Of a stretch of 64,000 nucleotides of DNA, positions 36,431-46,237 are shown one piece after another (the stretch's first letter is position 1; the number at the start of each line of letters is the position of its first letter). Origin of the DNA: UBA5436 sp050951845 (GTDB lineage: Bacteria > Bacillota > Clostridia > Saccharofermentanales > DTU023); NCBI GenBank assembly GCA_050951845.1, contig JBMNJV010000002.1, forward strand, positions 124,001 to 188,000, written 5' to 3'. Position numbers and translations under genes: made by a program. Below the pieces are notes generated by a model. That model was not told the origin of the DNA. It ran no database searches and saw only the letters and a program-made list of their open reading frames with translations.

Positions 36431-36913
36431 TTAAATTCGATATTCCACGTAACGATCCAGCTCTACCATTAATTCATTCGAAACAGTATGGATTACCTTC
36501 TCAAACACTTCCAGTTCTTCCGGTTTGAATTCACGTTGAAGTCTTCTGTAGAGAATGTCTAAATATCTTTCACTGGTTCCGAGAAGTTCTTTTGTTTTTT
36601 CTGTGACTCTTAAATAAAAAATTCTGCCGTCTTCAGCCGATTGTTCTTTCGTTAAATATCCTTTTTTCTCAAGACTGTTCAACTTATATGTCGCATTCGG
36701 CATTGAAACATTGATATATCTGGCAAATTCAGTTTGAGTCGGATTCTCCATTCCTTGGATTAAATCCAGGCTAAGTACTTCAAGCGCTGTTAAAGAATCT
36801 TCCTCTTTGGTGGTTATCTTACGAAATATTCTATGGAAAGTGTACAATTTTACTTTTCGATAAATTTCATAAAGATCTTGAGCAATATTATCTCTATATT
36901 CAGTATTACGCAT
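36431..36913 (-). CDS. fabT: MarR-family regulator, FabT-like
   Basis: About 160 residues with a MarR winged helix: LTALEVLSLDLIQGMENPTQ, TEFARYINVSMPNATYKLNS, LEKKGYLTKEQSAEDGRIFYL. Clostridial and streptococcal fatty-acid clusters carry such a regulator (FabT), which uses acyl-ACP as corepressor. Here it is the last gene of the cluster rather than the first. The ATG at 36913 has GAGGG 8 bases upstream; an earlier ATG overlaps that site. The fab link is from position, not from a recognised operator. Confidence 0.78.
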   Translation of the reverse strand: MRNTEYRDNIAQDLYEIYRKVKLYTFHRIFRKITTKEEDSLTALEVLSLDLIQGMENPTQTEFARYINVSMPNATYKLNSLEKKGYLTKEQSAEDGRIFYLRVTEKTKELLGTSERYLDILYRRLQREFKPEELEVFEKVIHTVSNELMVELDRYVEYRI

Positions 36914-37013
36914 TTTAACAGCCCTCATTTATCTGTTTTTATATTTATTTAGGTGTTTATTTGTTTTCTTCTTTAACTAATTTTATTATATGGTTTTATC
37001 TGAAAATACCTAA

Positions 37014-37460
37014 TCAGACTTGGTCGGCATCAACTATGGAAAACTGCATTTCGGCTTTGCACACGAGTTGATCCCCGGAGCGAATTTCTCCCTTGGCAAA
37101 ACCGATGTTTAATTTTTTGCCGGTAAATTCCGTACGAATAGTCAGTGTATCACCGGGCAAGACCGGTTTTGCAAAACGTGCGTTTTTTACACCGGCAAAC
37201 AGAGCCAATTTTCCTTGGTTTTCCGGTAATCCGAGAAACGCGACCCCGCCGACTTGTGCCATTGCTTCCAGTTGCAAAACACCGGGCATGATCGGCTTTC
37301 CGGGAAAGTGTCCGTCAAAGAACCATTCATTACGAGTTACCTGTTTGATGCCTACCGCAAATTCACCCCACTCTCCGTCTATAATCCGATCTACTAAAAG
37401 AAAGGGATAACGATGTGGTAAGATTTTCTCAATTTCATAATTTTCTAAATTTATCGACAT
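37014..37460 (-). CDS. fabZ: 3-hydroxyacyl-ACP dehydratase FabZ
   Basis: 148 residues with a hot-dog fold. ILPHRYPFLLVDRI at the start and the active-site region GHFPGKPIMPGVLQLEAMAQ (His and Glu catalytic). It removes water from 3-hydroxyacyl-ACP. AGGAGAAAA precedes the ATG. A 173-base gap without a gene separates it from fabF; nothing regulatory is clear there. Confidence 0.96.
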   Translation of the reverse strand: MSINLENYEIEKILPHRYPFLLVDRIIDGEWGEFAVGIKQVTRNEWFFDGHFPGKPIMPGVLQLEAMAQVGGVAFLGLPENQGKLALFAGVKNARFAKPVLPGDTLTIRTEFTGKKLNIGFAKGEIRSGDQLVCKAEMQFSIVDADQV

Positions 37461-37633
37461 TTTTTCTCCTGATAAAAATCAAACATCTTTAAGCCGGTTG
37501 TCTGTTTTATATTTCCTCTTGTTTTTGCTGAACTTTTTTCTTATTCACTCACTTTATTTGCCTTATGGTTCTATACTTTGTCTTATAGCTTTATAAAATT
37601 TCTTTCAGTTGAATAATTATTCCGGCTGATTGA

Positions 37634-38872
37634 TTATTCACTGAATTTTTTGATTGCAATACAGGCATTATGTCCGCCGAAACCGAGTGAATTGCTGATT
37701 GCAGTGTTTACTTGATACGCTTGTCCTTTGCCCGGTACATAGTCTAAATCACATTGCGGATCAGCTGCTTTTAAGCCCATGGTCGGATGGACAAATTGAT
37801 CACGGATTGAGAGAGCGGTGACCGCAAGCTCTATGCCGCCGCTGCCGCCCAAAGCGTGCCCCAGCATGGATTTGGTGGATGAAATTTTCACATTGTAGGC
37901 ATGTTCGCCCAGTGCATTTTTGATAACTTGAGTTTCAATTGTATCATTTAATGGTGTCGAAGTCCCATGTGCATTCACATAATCAATATCTGTCGGTTCA
38001 AGACCGGCAGAACTTAAACATTCTCGCATTGCTCTGGTTGCTTGCGTTGCTTCAGGATCAGGCGCTGTCATATGATACGCATCGCTGGTTGTAGCATAAC
38101 TGACAATTTCAGCAATAATCGGTGCTTTTCTCGCCAATGCATGATCTAACGATTCAAGAACCAAAATTCCTGCTCCTTCACTCGGAACAAAACCGTCACG
38201 ATCTATGTCGAAAGGCCTTGAAGCTGATAACGGATCTTTGGATGTGGATAAAGCCCGCATTGCGGCAAATCCGCCGATACATAAAGGGGTAATTGTCGCT
38301 TCCGTACCTCCGGTAATTGCAACATCCATATAACCATGCTTAATCTGGCGGTATGATTCACCGATAGCATCGGTACCGCCGGCACAGGCAGTAATAATAG
38401 ATGAAGAATGACCGTGCAGACCGAATTCCATAGAAATAGCTGCTGAAGCCATGTTGGCTATAGCCATTGGAATAAAGAAAGGCGATATCCGGTTATAACC
38501 TTTTTCTTCGCCCATCACTTTATTGGCTTCTAAGGTAATGATCCCGCCGATACCGGTGGAAACTATAACATTCGCCCGGTCGCGATTGAATTCGACATCG
38601 TTCAGTTCGCTTTGTTCAAAAGCTTCTCTGGCAGCTACTATCGCATATTGTGTAAAAGGATCCATACGACGTGCTGTTCGATGATCTAAATAATCTTTTG
38701 CTACAAAGTCATGAATCTGACCTGCTACGTATACATCAATTTCCGGCGCACTGAATTTAGTAAGTTCGGTAATTCCTACTTTTCCGTCTTTGAGATTCTG
38801 CCATGTTGTTTCACGATCAAGTCCCAGCGGGGTCAGTAAACCGATACCTGTTATAACTACTCTGTTTTCCAT
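37634..38872 (-). CDS. fabF: 3-oxoacyl-ACP synthase II FabF
   Basis: 412 residues, full KAS II. Start MENRVVITGIGLLTPLG, catalytic Cys in IITACAGGTDAIG, His in VNAHGTSTPLND and His in SMLGHALGGSGG, and C-terminal NSLGFGGHNA. It extends acyl-ACP with malonyl-ACP. It lies 13 bases downstream of fabG. Confidence 0.97.
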   Translation of the reverse strand: MENRVVITGIGLLTPLGLDRETTWQNLKDGKVGITELTKFSAPEIDVYVAGQIHDFVAKDYLDHRTARRMDPFTQYAIVAAREAFEQSELNDVEFNRDRANVIVSTGIGGIITLEANKVMGEEKGYNRISPFFIPMAIANMASAAISMEFGLHGHSSSIITACAGGTDAIGESYRQIKHGYMDVAITGGTEATITPLCIGGFAAMRALSTSKDPLSASRPFDIDRDGFVPSEGAGILVLESLDHALARKAPIIAEIVSYATTSDAYHMTAPDPEATQATRAMRECLSSAGLEPTDIDYVNAHGTSTPLNDTIETQVIKNALGEHAYNVKISSTKSMLGHALGGSGGIELAVTALSIRDQFVHPTMGLKAADPQCDLDYVPGKGQAYQVNTAISNSLGFGGHNACIAIKKFSE

Positions 38873-38885
38873 ATTTGCCTTCCTT

Positions 38886-39623
38886 TTACATATTCATGCC
38901 GCCATCAACAGAAATACTTTGCCCTGTGATGTAGTCGGCTTCTTTACTGGCTAAAAATTTCACAGCATAAGCAACTTCTTTCGGTTCTCCGGTTCTTTGC
39001 AACGGAATCTGACTGAGAATTGCATCCTTAACCTGATCGGTTAATTCTTCCGTCATAGCCGTATTGATATAGCCCGGCGCAACACAATTAACTGTAATAT
39101 TTCTTGTGGCTAATTCCTGAGCCAAAGATTTACTCATAGCAAAAACTGCTGATTTGGCTGCCGCATAGTTGATTTGTCCTGCATTACCGCGTAAACCGAC
39201 GACACTGCTGATATTGATAATTTTACCTTTACGTTGCCGCATCATTAATTTACTTGCTTCACGCATCGTAACGAACACCGCTTTTTGATTTACTCTGATC
39301 ACATCATCATACATTTGATCTGACATCCGAACAGCCAATCCGTCTTTGGTAATCCCAGCATTATTGACCAGAATATCCAAACGCCCTGATTGTTTTTTGA
39401 TCTTTTGAATCATCGCAGAAATTTGTTCACTGTCATTAAGATCAGCTTGAATAATTTCACCTGATCCGCCCCGGGCTTCAACCAAACTCAAAGTGTGTTC
39501 GGCACCCTTTTGTGAACCTCCGTAATGTATATATATGTGTCGATCAGGATTTGCCAATTGCTCGCAAATAGCTTGACCGATACCTGTTCCGCCACCTGTG
39601 ACTAATGCAATTTCTTTTTCCAT
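38886..39623 (-). CDS. fabG: 3-oxoacyl-ACP reductase FabG
   Basis: 245 residues, SDR fold. NADPH site VTGGGTGIGQA, NNAG motif, catalytic Ser in NISSVVG, and Tyr/Lys in NYAAAKSAVFAMSK. C-terminal ITGQSISVDGGMNM matches FabG. It reduces 3-oxoacyl-ACP. Confidence 0.96.
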   Translation of the reverse strand: MEKEIALVTGGGTGIGQAICEQLANPDRHIYIHYGGSQKGAEHTLSLVEARGGSGEIIQADLNDSEQISAMIQKIKKQSGRLDILVNNAGITKDGLAVRMSDQMYDDVIRVNQKAVFVTMREASKLMMRQRKGKIINISSVVGLRGNAGQINYAAAKSAVFAMSKSLAQELATRNITVNCVAPGYINTAMTEELTDQVKDAILSQIPLQRTGEPKEVAYAVKFLASKEADYITGQSISVDGGMNM

Positions 39624-39637
39624 TTCAGCTAACCTTT

Positions 39638-40654
39638 CTAGATTGTTTGTAAGAACTCTTTCAATTGTTCTGCTGAATTGATCTGGACAGTTGGAATATT
39701 CTTTAAGTATTTCCTTAACATACCGGCAATAACCGGTTTTGCAGATATTTCCACAGCCAGATCGAATTGTTCAGAACTCTCCGCTTGATCAGTAGCACCG
39801 TTTGTTTCATCCGCAGCAATCTCAGCTTTAGTTTGATCCGCGAACAATTTTTCACCGCATTGATAAAACCGGACCGGTGAAATCATCTGTTCAGACATCC
39901 AGAGTTGAATATTCTTTTTTTGCTGATCTTCTGAAATCGCAATGGCCGATAAAGGCTCGGCATTACGATTAAAGTAAAATTCTTTTTGCGGAACGCTTAA
40001 CGGATATTGTTCGATGATCTGCAACAATTCTTTTTGTTCAGCAGCGAAGATAGGCGTGTGAAAAGCTCCCTCAACGGCTAAGGGTACAATTCTGCGTGCC
40101 CCTGCTTGTTTAAGCTCTGATTCGAGTTCAACCAATTGTTCTATTTGACCGCTGATCACTACTTGTTTTTCATCGTTGATATTCGTAATCCAAAGTTGAT
40201 CATATTTTTCGAGTAAAGGTGAAATTATCGTTTCAGTCAAACCCAGTACCGCATGCATACCGTCTGAAAACCCCTCCGCTTTCCGCTTACTTAAGCGTTC
40301 TGCCATCAGACTGCCGCGTGCCGATGCAATTTTGATCATATCAGTTAACGACCAAACACCAAGTCCTGCAAGAGCAGGATATTCACCGATGCTTGAACCG
40401 ATTGCCGCATCCGCTGCAATGCCGTTTTCCTGCAAGACTTGAATTATTGCTGCACCGAACAGAGCGATTGCCGTTTGAGTGAATCCGGTCTGATTAATAT
40501 CTTCCGATTCACTGTGCAAAACTTGCTCTAAATCCGGATTCACACTGAATGCAGTTTGAAAAAGTTGTTCGGTTTGAGAAAACTCTTGACGAACATCCAG
40601 TGCCATTCCGGGCAATTGACTACCTTGACCGCCAAAAAGAAAAACTATTTTCAT
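39638..40654 (-). CDS. fabD: Malonyl-CoA:ACP transacylase FabD
   Basis: 338 residues, about 25 longer than usual. FLFGGQGSQLPGM at the start, nucleophile Ser in GSSIGEYPALAG, His in VEGAFHTPIF. The extra length is a hydrophilic insert (ADQTKAEIAADETNGATDQ) near residue 280, just before the C-terminal helices. It moves malonyl from CoA to ACP. Overlaps the fabK stop by 4 bases. Confidence 0.95.
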   Translation of the reverse strand: MKIVFLFGGQGSQLPGMALDVRQEFSQTEQLFQTAFSVNPDLEQVLHSESEDINQTGFTQTAIALFGAAIIQVLQENGIAADAAIGSSIGEYPALAGLGVWSLTDMIKIASARGSLMAERLSKRKAEGFSDGMHAVLGLTETIISPLLEKYDQLWITNINDEKQVVISGQIEQLVELESELKQAGARRIVPLAVEGAFHTPIFAAEQKELLQIIEQYPLSVPQKEFYFNRNAEPLSAIAISEDQQKKNIQLWMSEQMISPVRFYQCGEKLFADQTKAEIAADETNGATDQAESSEQFDLAVEISAKPVIAGMLRKYLKNIPTVQINSAEQLKEFLQTI

Positions 40655-41595
40655 GCCAAAATATCCTCAGTTTTAATTCTGCTATATACGGCTTCGGCTT
40701 CGGCAAACAAATCAGCCAATACTTTTTCCATCGGTTTGATTTCATCAATTAAAGAAGCTGACAATCCCATCATGAAACAACCTTCATTTTTATCACCGGA
40801 GAAGACCGCTTTTTTCAAAGCACCATTCATAATTTCCTCATAGTCTTCTTTTGGTCTGTTTTCTTTTTCAAATTGAATATATTTTCTTGCTAAAGGATTT
40901 TTCATGATTCTGGTCGGCAAACCGCCGCCGGCACGACCTACTACTGTTATTTGCGAATCTCGTGCTTTAATTAATTGTTCACGGAAACCGTCATGGATCG
41001 GACATTCTTCTGCCGAAAGCAGCAAAGTACCCAACTGAAAACCCTGAACTCCCAATGCACGGCCGGCAACAATATGACTGCCCAGTGCCACACCTCCGGC
41101 ACCGATTACCGGAATGTCAAGATTTTTCGTTAATAAAGGCCACAGTACCATTGAAGTCGAGTCGCCGATATGTCCGCCGGCTTCCTGACCTTCACCGACT
41201 ACAGCATCAACTCCCAGTTTTTGCATACGTTCACCTTGCGAGAGTGAAGAAATGACCGGAATCACGGAAATTCCCGCTGCATGCCATTTTTCCACATAAG
41301 GAGCGGGATTACCGGCACCGGTTGTGACAACTTTAATTCCTTCTTCGATCACAACATCTGAAACTTCATCCGAATAAGGATTCATCAACATTAAGTTGAC
41401 GCCGAAAGTTTTGTCGGTCAACTCTCTTGCTTTTCTGATTTCTGCCCGAACCTGATCCGCAGTCCAGGCACCTGTACCGATCATTCCGAGAGCACCGGCA
41501 TTGCTGACTGCAGCTGCAAAAACCGCAGTGCTGATATTTGCCATGCCGCCGGATATAACAGGGTATTTTAAATTAAATTTTTCATTTAACCACAT
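40651..41595 (-). CDS. fabK: Enoyl-ACP reductase II FabK (flavin-dependent)
   Basis: 314 residues. TIM-barrel nitronate-monooxygenase/FabK fold: KYPVISGGMANISTAVFA, FGVNLMLMNPY, EGQEAGGHIGDSTSM, IGAGGVALGSHIVAGRALGV seen as blocks. In a fab cluster this is the FMN- and NAD(P)H-dependent enoyl reductase replacing FabI, which confers natural triclosan tolerance in known hosts. Overlaps fabH by 14 bases. Confidence 0.93.
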   Translation of the reverse strand: MWLNEKFNLKYPVISGGMANISTAVFAAAVSNAGALGMIGTGAWTADQVRAEIRKARELTDKTFGVNLMLMNPYSDEVSDVVIEEGIKVVTTGAGNPAPYVEKWHAAGISVIPVISSLSQGERMQKLGVDAVVGEGQEAGGHIGDSTSMVLWPLLTKNLDIPVIGAGGVALGSHIVAGRALGVQGFQLGTLLLSAEECPIHDGFREQLIKARDSQITVVGRAGGGLPTRIMKNPLARKYIQFEKENRPKEDYEEIMNGALKKAVFSGDKNEGCFMMGLSASLIDEIKPMEKVLADLFAEAEAVYSRIKTEDILA

Positions 41596-42523
41596 ATTGT
41601 CCGTTTCCTTTCAATAAAACAATTCCTAAACTTAGTCCGGCACCGAATCCGGCTAAAACAACATTTTTAGCTTTCTGTAATCTGTTTTCATCCATCAGTT
41701 GGGTCATCAAAATCGGTATACTCGGTGATGAAGTATTACCGATATTTTGATATCTGACCGGGAATTTTTCATCATCTATTTTCAATTTACGCGCCACCGA
41801 TTCAACTATTCGTCCATTCGCTTGATGTAAAAGGAACAAATCAACATCTTCAATCGCAACATTGCCTTTTGTACAGACTTCTTCAATCAGACCCGGCAAT
41901 GTGCCCACCGCAAATTTAAATATTTCCGCTCCGTTCATATGAACGTATTTCCCTTCACGGTAAAGGACTTCCGGATTAGTTATGGTTTGATTGATTGAGT
42001 AATAATCCGTTTCTTCCGAATATTCCCATAATGTTGCTGCAGCACCGTCACCAAACAAAATACAAGTTCCGCGATCCGTATAGTCAATATAATCGCTTAA
42101 TTTATCCGAAGATACGATCAAAGCATAATCTCCCGGTTCGGTTAAAAATCTTTCAACTGTATTCAAAGCATAGATGAAAGTTGTACATCCTGCATTTAAA
42201 TCATAAGCTAAAATATCCTTATTTAAGCCCAACGGTTCAACAATAGTTGCCGCTACATGTGGTACAACTTGCAAATAAGAAGCTGTGGTCAAAATCAAAA
42301 CCTTAATCTTTTCTTTGATTTCCGGAGCTACATTATGCAAACATTTTGCACCGGCTTTGATTGCCATATCGGCAATCGTTTCATCTTCGGCAATTGTCCG
42401 GGAAATAAGACCGGTTCTTTGCTGAATCCACTCATCACTGGTTTCAACCATTTTTTCCAAATCAAAATTGGTTAAAGTGCCCTTCGGTAAATATCTCGCT
42501 GCACTTATTAAACTAATACCCAT
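41582..42523 (-). CDS. fabH: 3-oxoacyl-ACP synthase III FabH
   Basis: 313 residues. Catalytic Cys in LNAGCTTFIYAL, His in LLHQANGRIVE, Asn in NIGNTSSPSIP, and C-terminal GFGAGLSLG. It starts synthesis by condensing acyl-CoA with malonyl-ACP. Cys is followed by TTF rather than the common SGF, within family variation. Confidence 0.95.
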   Translation of the reverse strand: MGISLISAARYLPKGTLTNFDLEKMVETSDEWIQQRTGLISRTIAEDETIADMAIKAGAKCLHNVAPEIKEKIKVLILTTASYLQVVPHVAATIVEPLGLNKDILAYDLNAGCTTFIYALNTVERFLTEPGDYALIVSSDKLSDYIDYTDRGTCILFGDGAAATLWEYSEETDYYSINQTITNPEVLYREGKYVHMNGAEIFKFAVGTLPGLIEEVCTKGNVAIEDVDLFLLHQANGRIVESVARKLKIDDEKFPVRYQNIGNTSSPSIPILMTQLMDENRLQKAKNVVLAGFGAGLSLGIVLLKGNGQYVVK

Positions 42524-42597
42524 TGTATCCTCTTTTCTTACATCAATTGTTCAGACTCTTCTTGCATCAATTGATTAATTTTTTCTTATCTGTTCAT

Positions 42598-44259
42598 CTA
42601 TTGATTCGATTTTTCTTTGATTAACTGATTGAACGTATCTGCTATTGCCTGTTTCAATCCTGTTAAATCATCCGGGAAAATCTGATCACATACTTTTAAT
42701 TCATACATATCTTGAGCGGTTAAACGCATGTTGGCAGATGCTTCTTCAACTTTTGAAACATCTTTCCAGAGAATTGTGGCGAAACCTTCAGGAGATAAAA
42801 TCGTATATACCGCATTTTCAAGCATAAATAATCTATCCGTACATGCCAGAGCGATCGCTCCGCCACTGCCGGCTTCACCGCTGATTAAAGCTATACTCGG
42901 TGTCTTCAAAGCTGACATAAATCGCAGATTCTGAGCAATCGCTTCACCCATTCCCCGGTTTTCCGAACCTATACCCGGATATGCTCCCGGAGTGTCGATT
43001 ATTGTCAAAATCGGCCGGCCGAAATTATCAGCTTCTTGCATTAAACGTCTGGCTTTTCTATATCCCTCGGGATGCGGCATTCCGAAATTCAATTTAATCC
43101 GGCTTTCCAAATCATCACCTTTTCGGGTATAGATGTAGGTTATCGGCAAGCCGCCAAGGGTGGCCAGTCCGCCGCAAATAGTCGGATCATCACCATACAG
43201 ACGATCGCCTCGTAATTCAAAAATATCTGAACAGAGAAATTCTAATATTTGTTCGGGGCTGATCCGATCCGGATCACGTGCTATTTTCACTCGTTCAAAA
43301 GCTGTTAAACTGCCGATTTTTTGTTTAGCCGATTGCGGATCGGTTGTCGAACATATCGTTTTCTGCAAGTCTGATTCAGAAAATTTCACTTTATCCTGCT
43401 TGCTGTTATGCATTTTTAATAATTCAGCCAATGATTTTTTCAAATCTTTACGATCGATAATCCGGTCCACAAAACCACGTTTTTCCAAATGTTCTGCAGT
43501 TTGAAAACCTTCAGGTAATTCCTCTTTAATTGTATCGCGAATAACCCGCGGTCCTGCAAAAGCAATCAAGGTACCCGGTTCTGTCAAAATTATATTGCCC
43601 AAAGAGGCATAGCTCGCAGTAACTCCACCTGTCGTCGGATCAGTCATCACCGTGATATATAGTCCGCCTGCACGTTGGAATTTGCCTACAGCGGCAGAAA
43701 CAAGACGCATTTGCATTAAACTGATAATCGCTTCTTGCATCCTTGCACCGCCACTTGCGGTGAAGATTATCACCGGTAATTTTTCCCGGGTTGCCAGTGC
43801 TAATGCTTTAATAATTCTTTCTCCGACTATACTGCCCAATGAACCCATCAGAAAATTAGTATCCATTACACCGACAATACAAGGTTGTTCAGCAATTGCT
43901 CCTTTAACAAAAACGACCGCTTCATCAGCATCGGTATTATCGTATGCGTTACGCCACTTTTCTTCATACCCCGGAAAATCGATCGGATTACGGAATTCAG
44001 ACGGCTCATCAATAAACTCATAATTCTCATCCATAATTAGATTCAGACGGGATCTAACACCTAATCTTAGATGTTTATTACATTCCGGACATACATAAAG
44101 ATTTTCAGACCAGACCTGATGCGTAAAGGATTTTGCACATGCGGGACATCCCATAAAAACATTTGCCGGAATTTCCTTTTTCTTTGCCGGAGCTCTTAAA
44201 CGCGTCAATTTATCCATTTTTTCTAATTGATTACGCCTTTTATCAAAAAATCCTTTCAT
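42598..44259 (-). CDS. accDA: Acetyl-CoA carboxylase carboxyltransferase, fused beta (AccD) and alpha (AccA) subunits
   Basis: 553 residues. Residues 1-290 are AccD: zinc ribbon CPAC...CPEC (about 38-60), VGVMDTNFLMGSLGSIVGE, ASGGARMQE. Residues 310-553 are AccA: SAFE-type TAFERVKIARDPDR, FGMPHPEGYRKARRLM, IDTPGAYPGIGSENRG, SGEAGSGGAIAL. A charged linker (HNSKQDKVKFSESDLQ) joins them. Most Bacteria have separate subunits. The AccA part lacks the long N- and C-terminal extensions of E. coli AccA. It transfers carboxyl from biotin to acetyl-CoA. Confidence 0.95.
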   Translation of the reverse strand: MKGFFDKRRNQLEKMDKLTRLRAPAKKKEIPANVFMGCPACAKSFTHQVWSENLYVCPECNKHLRLGVRSRLNLIMDENYEFIDEPSEFRNPIDFPGYEEKWRNAYDNTDADEAVVFVKGAIAEQPCIVGVMDTNFLMGSLGSIVGERIIKALALATREKLPVIIFTASGGARMQEAIISLMQMRLVSAAVGKFQRAGGLYITVMTDPTTGGVTASYASLGNIILTEPGTLIAFAGPRVIRDTIKEELPEGFQTAEHLEKRGFVDRIIDRKDLKKSLAELLKMHNSKQDKVKFSESDLQKTICSTTDPQSAKQKIGSLTAFERVKIARDPDRISPEQILEFLCSDIFELRGDRLYGDDPTICGGLATLGGLPITYIYTRKGDDLESRIKLNFGMPHPEGYRKARRLMQEADNFGRPILTIIDTPGAYPGIGSENRGMGEAIAQNLRFMSALKTPSIALISGEAGSGGAIALACTDRLFMLENAVYTILSPEGFATILWKDVSKVEEASANMRLTAQDMYELKVCDQIFPDDLTGLKQAIADTFNQLIKEKSNQ

Positions 44260-44286
44260 TGTTCAGTTACCTTTCTCAGCCGAATA

Positions 44287-45696
44287 TCATTTCTTTTCTT
44301 CAACATTAATTTCCGTATCTGTAGGAAGATGAAAGACTTTTGCATATGTTAATAAATCCTCTAATTTGTTTTCTAAAGTGGAAGTATCATAGGTACCACG
44401 GATCATTGATTGTTCAAACAGTGAAACATAAAGCAAGGCGGCATTGGTTTCCACTCCGTCTATTATCAATTCTTCTAAACAACGCCGCATGCGTCTGATG
44501 GCGTGGCTGCGGTTATTGCCGTGAACAATGATTTTCGCCACCATTGAATCGTAAAACGGACTGATCTCATATTCGGGATAAATTGCCGAGTCGATTCTGA
44601 CCGAACGACCGCCGGGCATAATATAGTTGTTTATTTTCCCCGGACTCGGTCTGAAATTCTCTGAGGGTTTTTCCGCATTGATACGACATTCAATTGCATG
44701 ACCGCGTATCTGCATTTCATCTTGCGTTATCGGTAAACTTGCACCGTTAGCAATCCGAATTTGTTCACGCACAATATCGATCCCGGTTACCATTTCAGTA
44801 ATCGGATGTTCAACTTGAATTCGGGTATTTACTTCTATGAAATAATAATTTTGCTGACTATCCAAAACAAATTCAACAGTACCGGCACCTTCATAATCAA
44901 CAGATTTAATTGCCCGAATCGCCGCTTCGCCCATTTCGTTTCTTAAATCGTCGGATAATCTGGCACATGGTGTTTCTTCAATGACCTTTTGTTTGCGCCT
45001 TTGCCAGGAACAATCCCGATCGCCGAGATGAATTACATTGCCTTGTTGATCAGCCAAAATCTGAAATTCAATATGTTTCGGATTTTCAATTAATTTTTCC
45101 AGATAAAGAGATCCGTCACCGAATGCACTTTGTGCTTCCAGAGTTGCTTCATTAAACGCTTGCGCCATTTGTTCCGCATTATCGACGCGACGCATACCGC
45201 GACCGCCACCTCCGGCAGATGCTTTAATTAATACCGGATAGCCGATCTTATCTGCAATTTCGACAGTTTCCTGAACATCTTTTAAAATTCCGTCAGAACC
45301 GGGAGGTACAGGCACTCCGGCTTTTTTCATCAAACGTCTGGCATTGGCTTTATCTCCCAATGCATCAATTGTTTTGCCGGAAGGACCGATAAATTTCAAA
45401 CCGACTGCTTCAACCATATCGGCAAAATCAGCATTTTCCGATAAAAGACCATAACCGGGATGAATTGCTTCACAACCGGTTTCCAAAGCTACGGTCAGAA
45501 TCGCCTGCATATTGAGGTAGCTGTCTTTCGGTGCCGGTCCGCCGATGCAATAAGCTTCCATAGCCATTTGAACATGCAACGCATTTTTATCCGCAGTCGA
45601 ATAAACCGCAACCGTGTCAATTCCCATTTCACGGCATGAACGCATAATCCGAACCGCTATTTCTCCCCGATTGGCAATTAAAATCTTACGAAACAT
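44287..45696 (-). CDS. accC: Acetyl-CoA carboxylase biotin carboxylase subunit
   Basis: 469 residues. FRKILIANRGEIAVRI at the start, ATP-grasp glycine loop ASAGGGGRGMRR, GDRDCSWQRRKQKVIEE, EVNTRIQVEHPITEMVTG, and a C-terminal biotin-carboxylase domain (GHAIECRINAE). About 20 residues longer than E. coli AccC at the C-terminus. It carboxylates the biotin on AccB with ATP and bicarbonate. Overlaps accB by 11 bases. Confidence 0.97.
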   Translation of the reverse strand: MFRKILIANRGEIAVRIMRSCREMGIDTVAVYSTADKNALHVQMAMEAYCIGGPAPKDSYLNMQAILTVALETGCEAIHPGYGLLSENADFADMVEAVGLKFIGPSGKTIDALGDKANARRLMKKAGVPVPPGSDGILKDVQETVEIADKIGYPVLIKASAGGGGRGMRRVDNAEQMAQAFNEATLEAQSAFGDGSLYLEKLIENPKHIEFQILADQQGNVIHLGDRDCSWQRRKQKVIEETPCARLSDDLRNEMGEAAIRAIKSVDYEGAGTVEFVLDSQQNYYFIEVNTRIQVEHPITEMVTGIDIVREQIRIANGASLPITQDEMQIRGHAIECRINAEKPSENFRPSPGKINNYIMPGGRSVRIDSAIYPEYEISPFYDSMVAKIIVHGNNRSHAIRRMRRCLEELIIDGVETNAALLYVSLFEQSMIRGTYDTSTLENKLEDLLTYAKVFHLPTDTEINVEEKK

Positions 45697-46141
45697 TTTC
45701 GGTGTCCAAAATCATTAATAATGAGTCAAATTCAATTAGTTCACCATCTTCAGCATGAATGCTGACAACTTTACCGGCAACGGGTGCAGGAATTTCATTC
45801 ATTGTTTTCATTACATCTATTATGCAGATAATCTGACCGGCTTTAACTTGATCTCCGACTTCAACATAAGGCTTACCGCCCGCTTCAGCTGAAGCAAAAA
45901 AAGTTCCGACCATCGGTGCTTTGACTTCAAACAGATTGCTTTGTTCAGCTTGTTTTTCATCAGAATCTGCAGTTGCTGCCTGAGCTGTTCTTTGTACAAA
46001 GCTTGTCATATCCGCCTGAGCAAGATCAAAAGTAATCTCTTTGCTGAAACTCAAATTAAAATCCTTATTTTTTAATTTAAATTTGGTCAGAGAACTATGA
46101 TCAAATTGTTCCATTAATTCTTTTATATCTTGTTTATCCAT
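45686..46141 (-). CDS. accB: Biotin carboxyl carrier protein AccB
   Basis: 151 residues: N-terminal region, flexible Ala/Gln linker (RTAQAATADSDEKQAEQ), then biotinyl domain with VKAPMVGTFF and the biotin lysine in VMKTMNEI. The usual AMKMMNE is changed to VMKTMNE, an accepted variant. Carries carboxybiotin between AccC and the carboxyltransferase. Confidence 0.95.
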   Translation of the reverse strand: MDKQDIKELMEQFDHSSLTKFKLKNKDFNLSFSKEITFDLAQADMTSFVQRTAQAATADSDEKQAEQSNLFEVKAPMVGTFFASAEAGGKPYVEVGDQVKAGQIICIIDVMKTMNEIPAPVAGKVVSIHAEDGELIEFDSLLMILDTENVS

Positions 46142-46237
46142 AATTTATACCGTTCTGTATATTTTGTTTTTTCTCTTTTATATGCCGGACATCGCTTGCA
46201 GCTATATCCTTTATTTGTTCTTTTAATAATTATTTTT

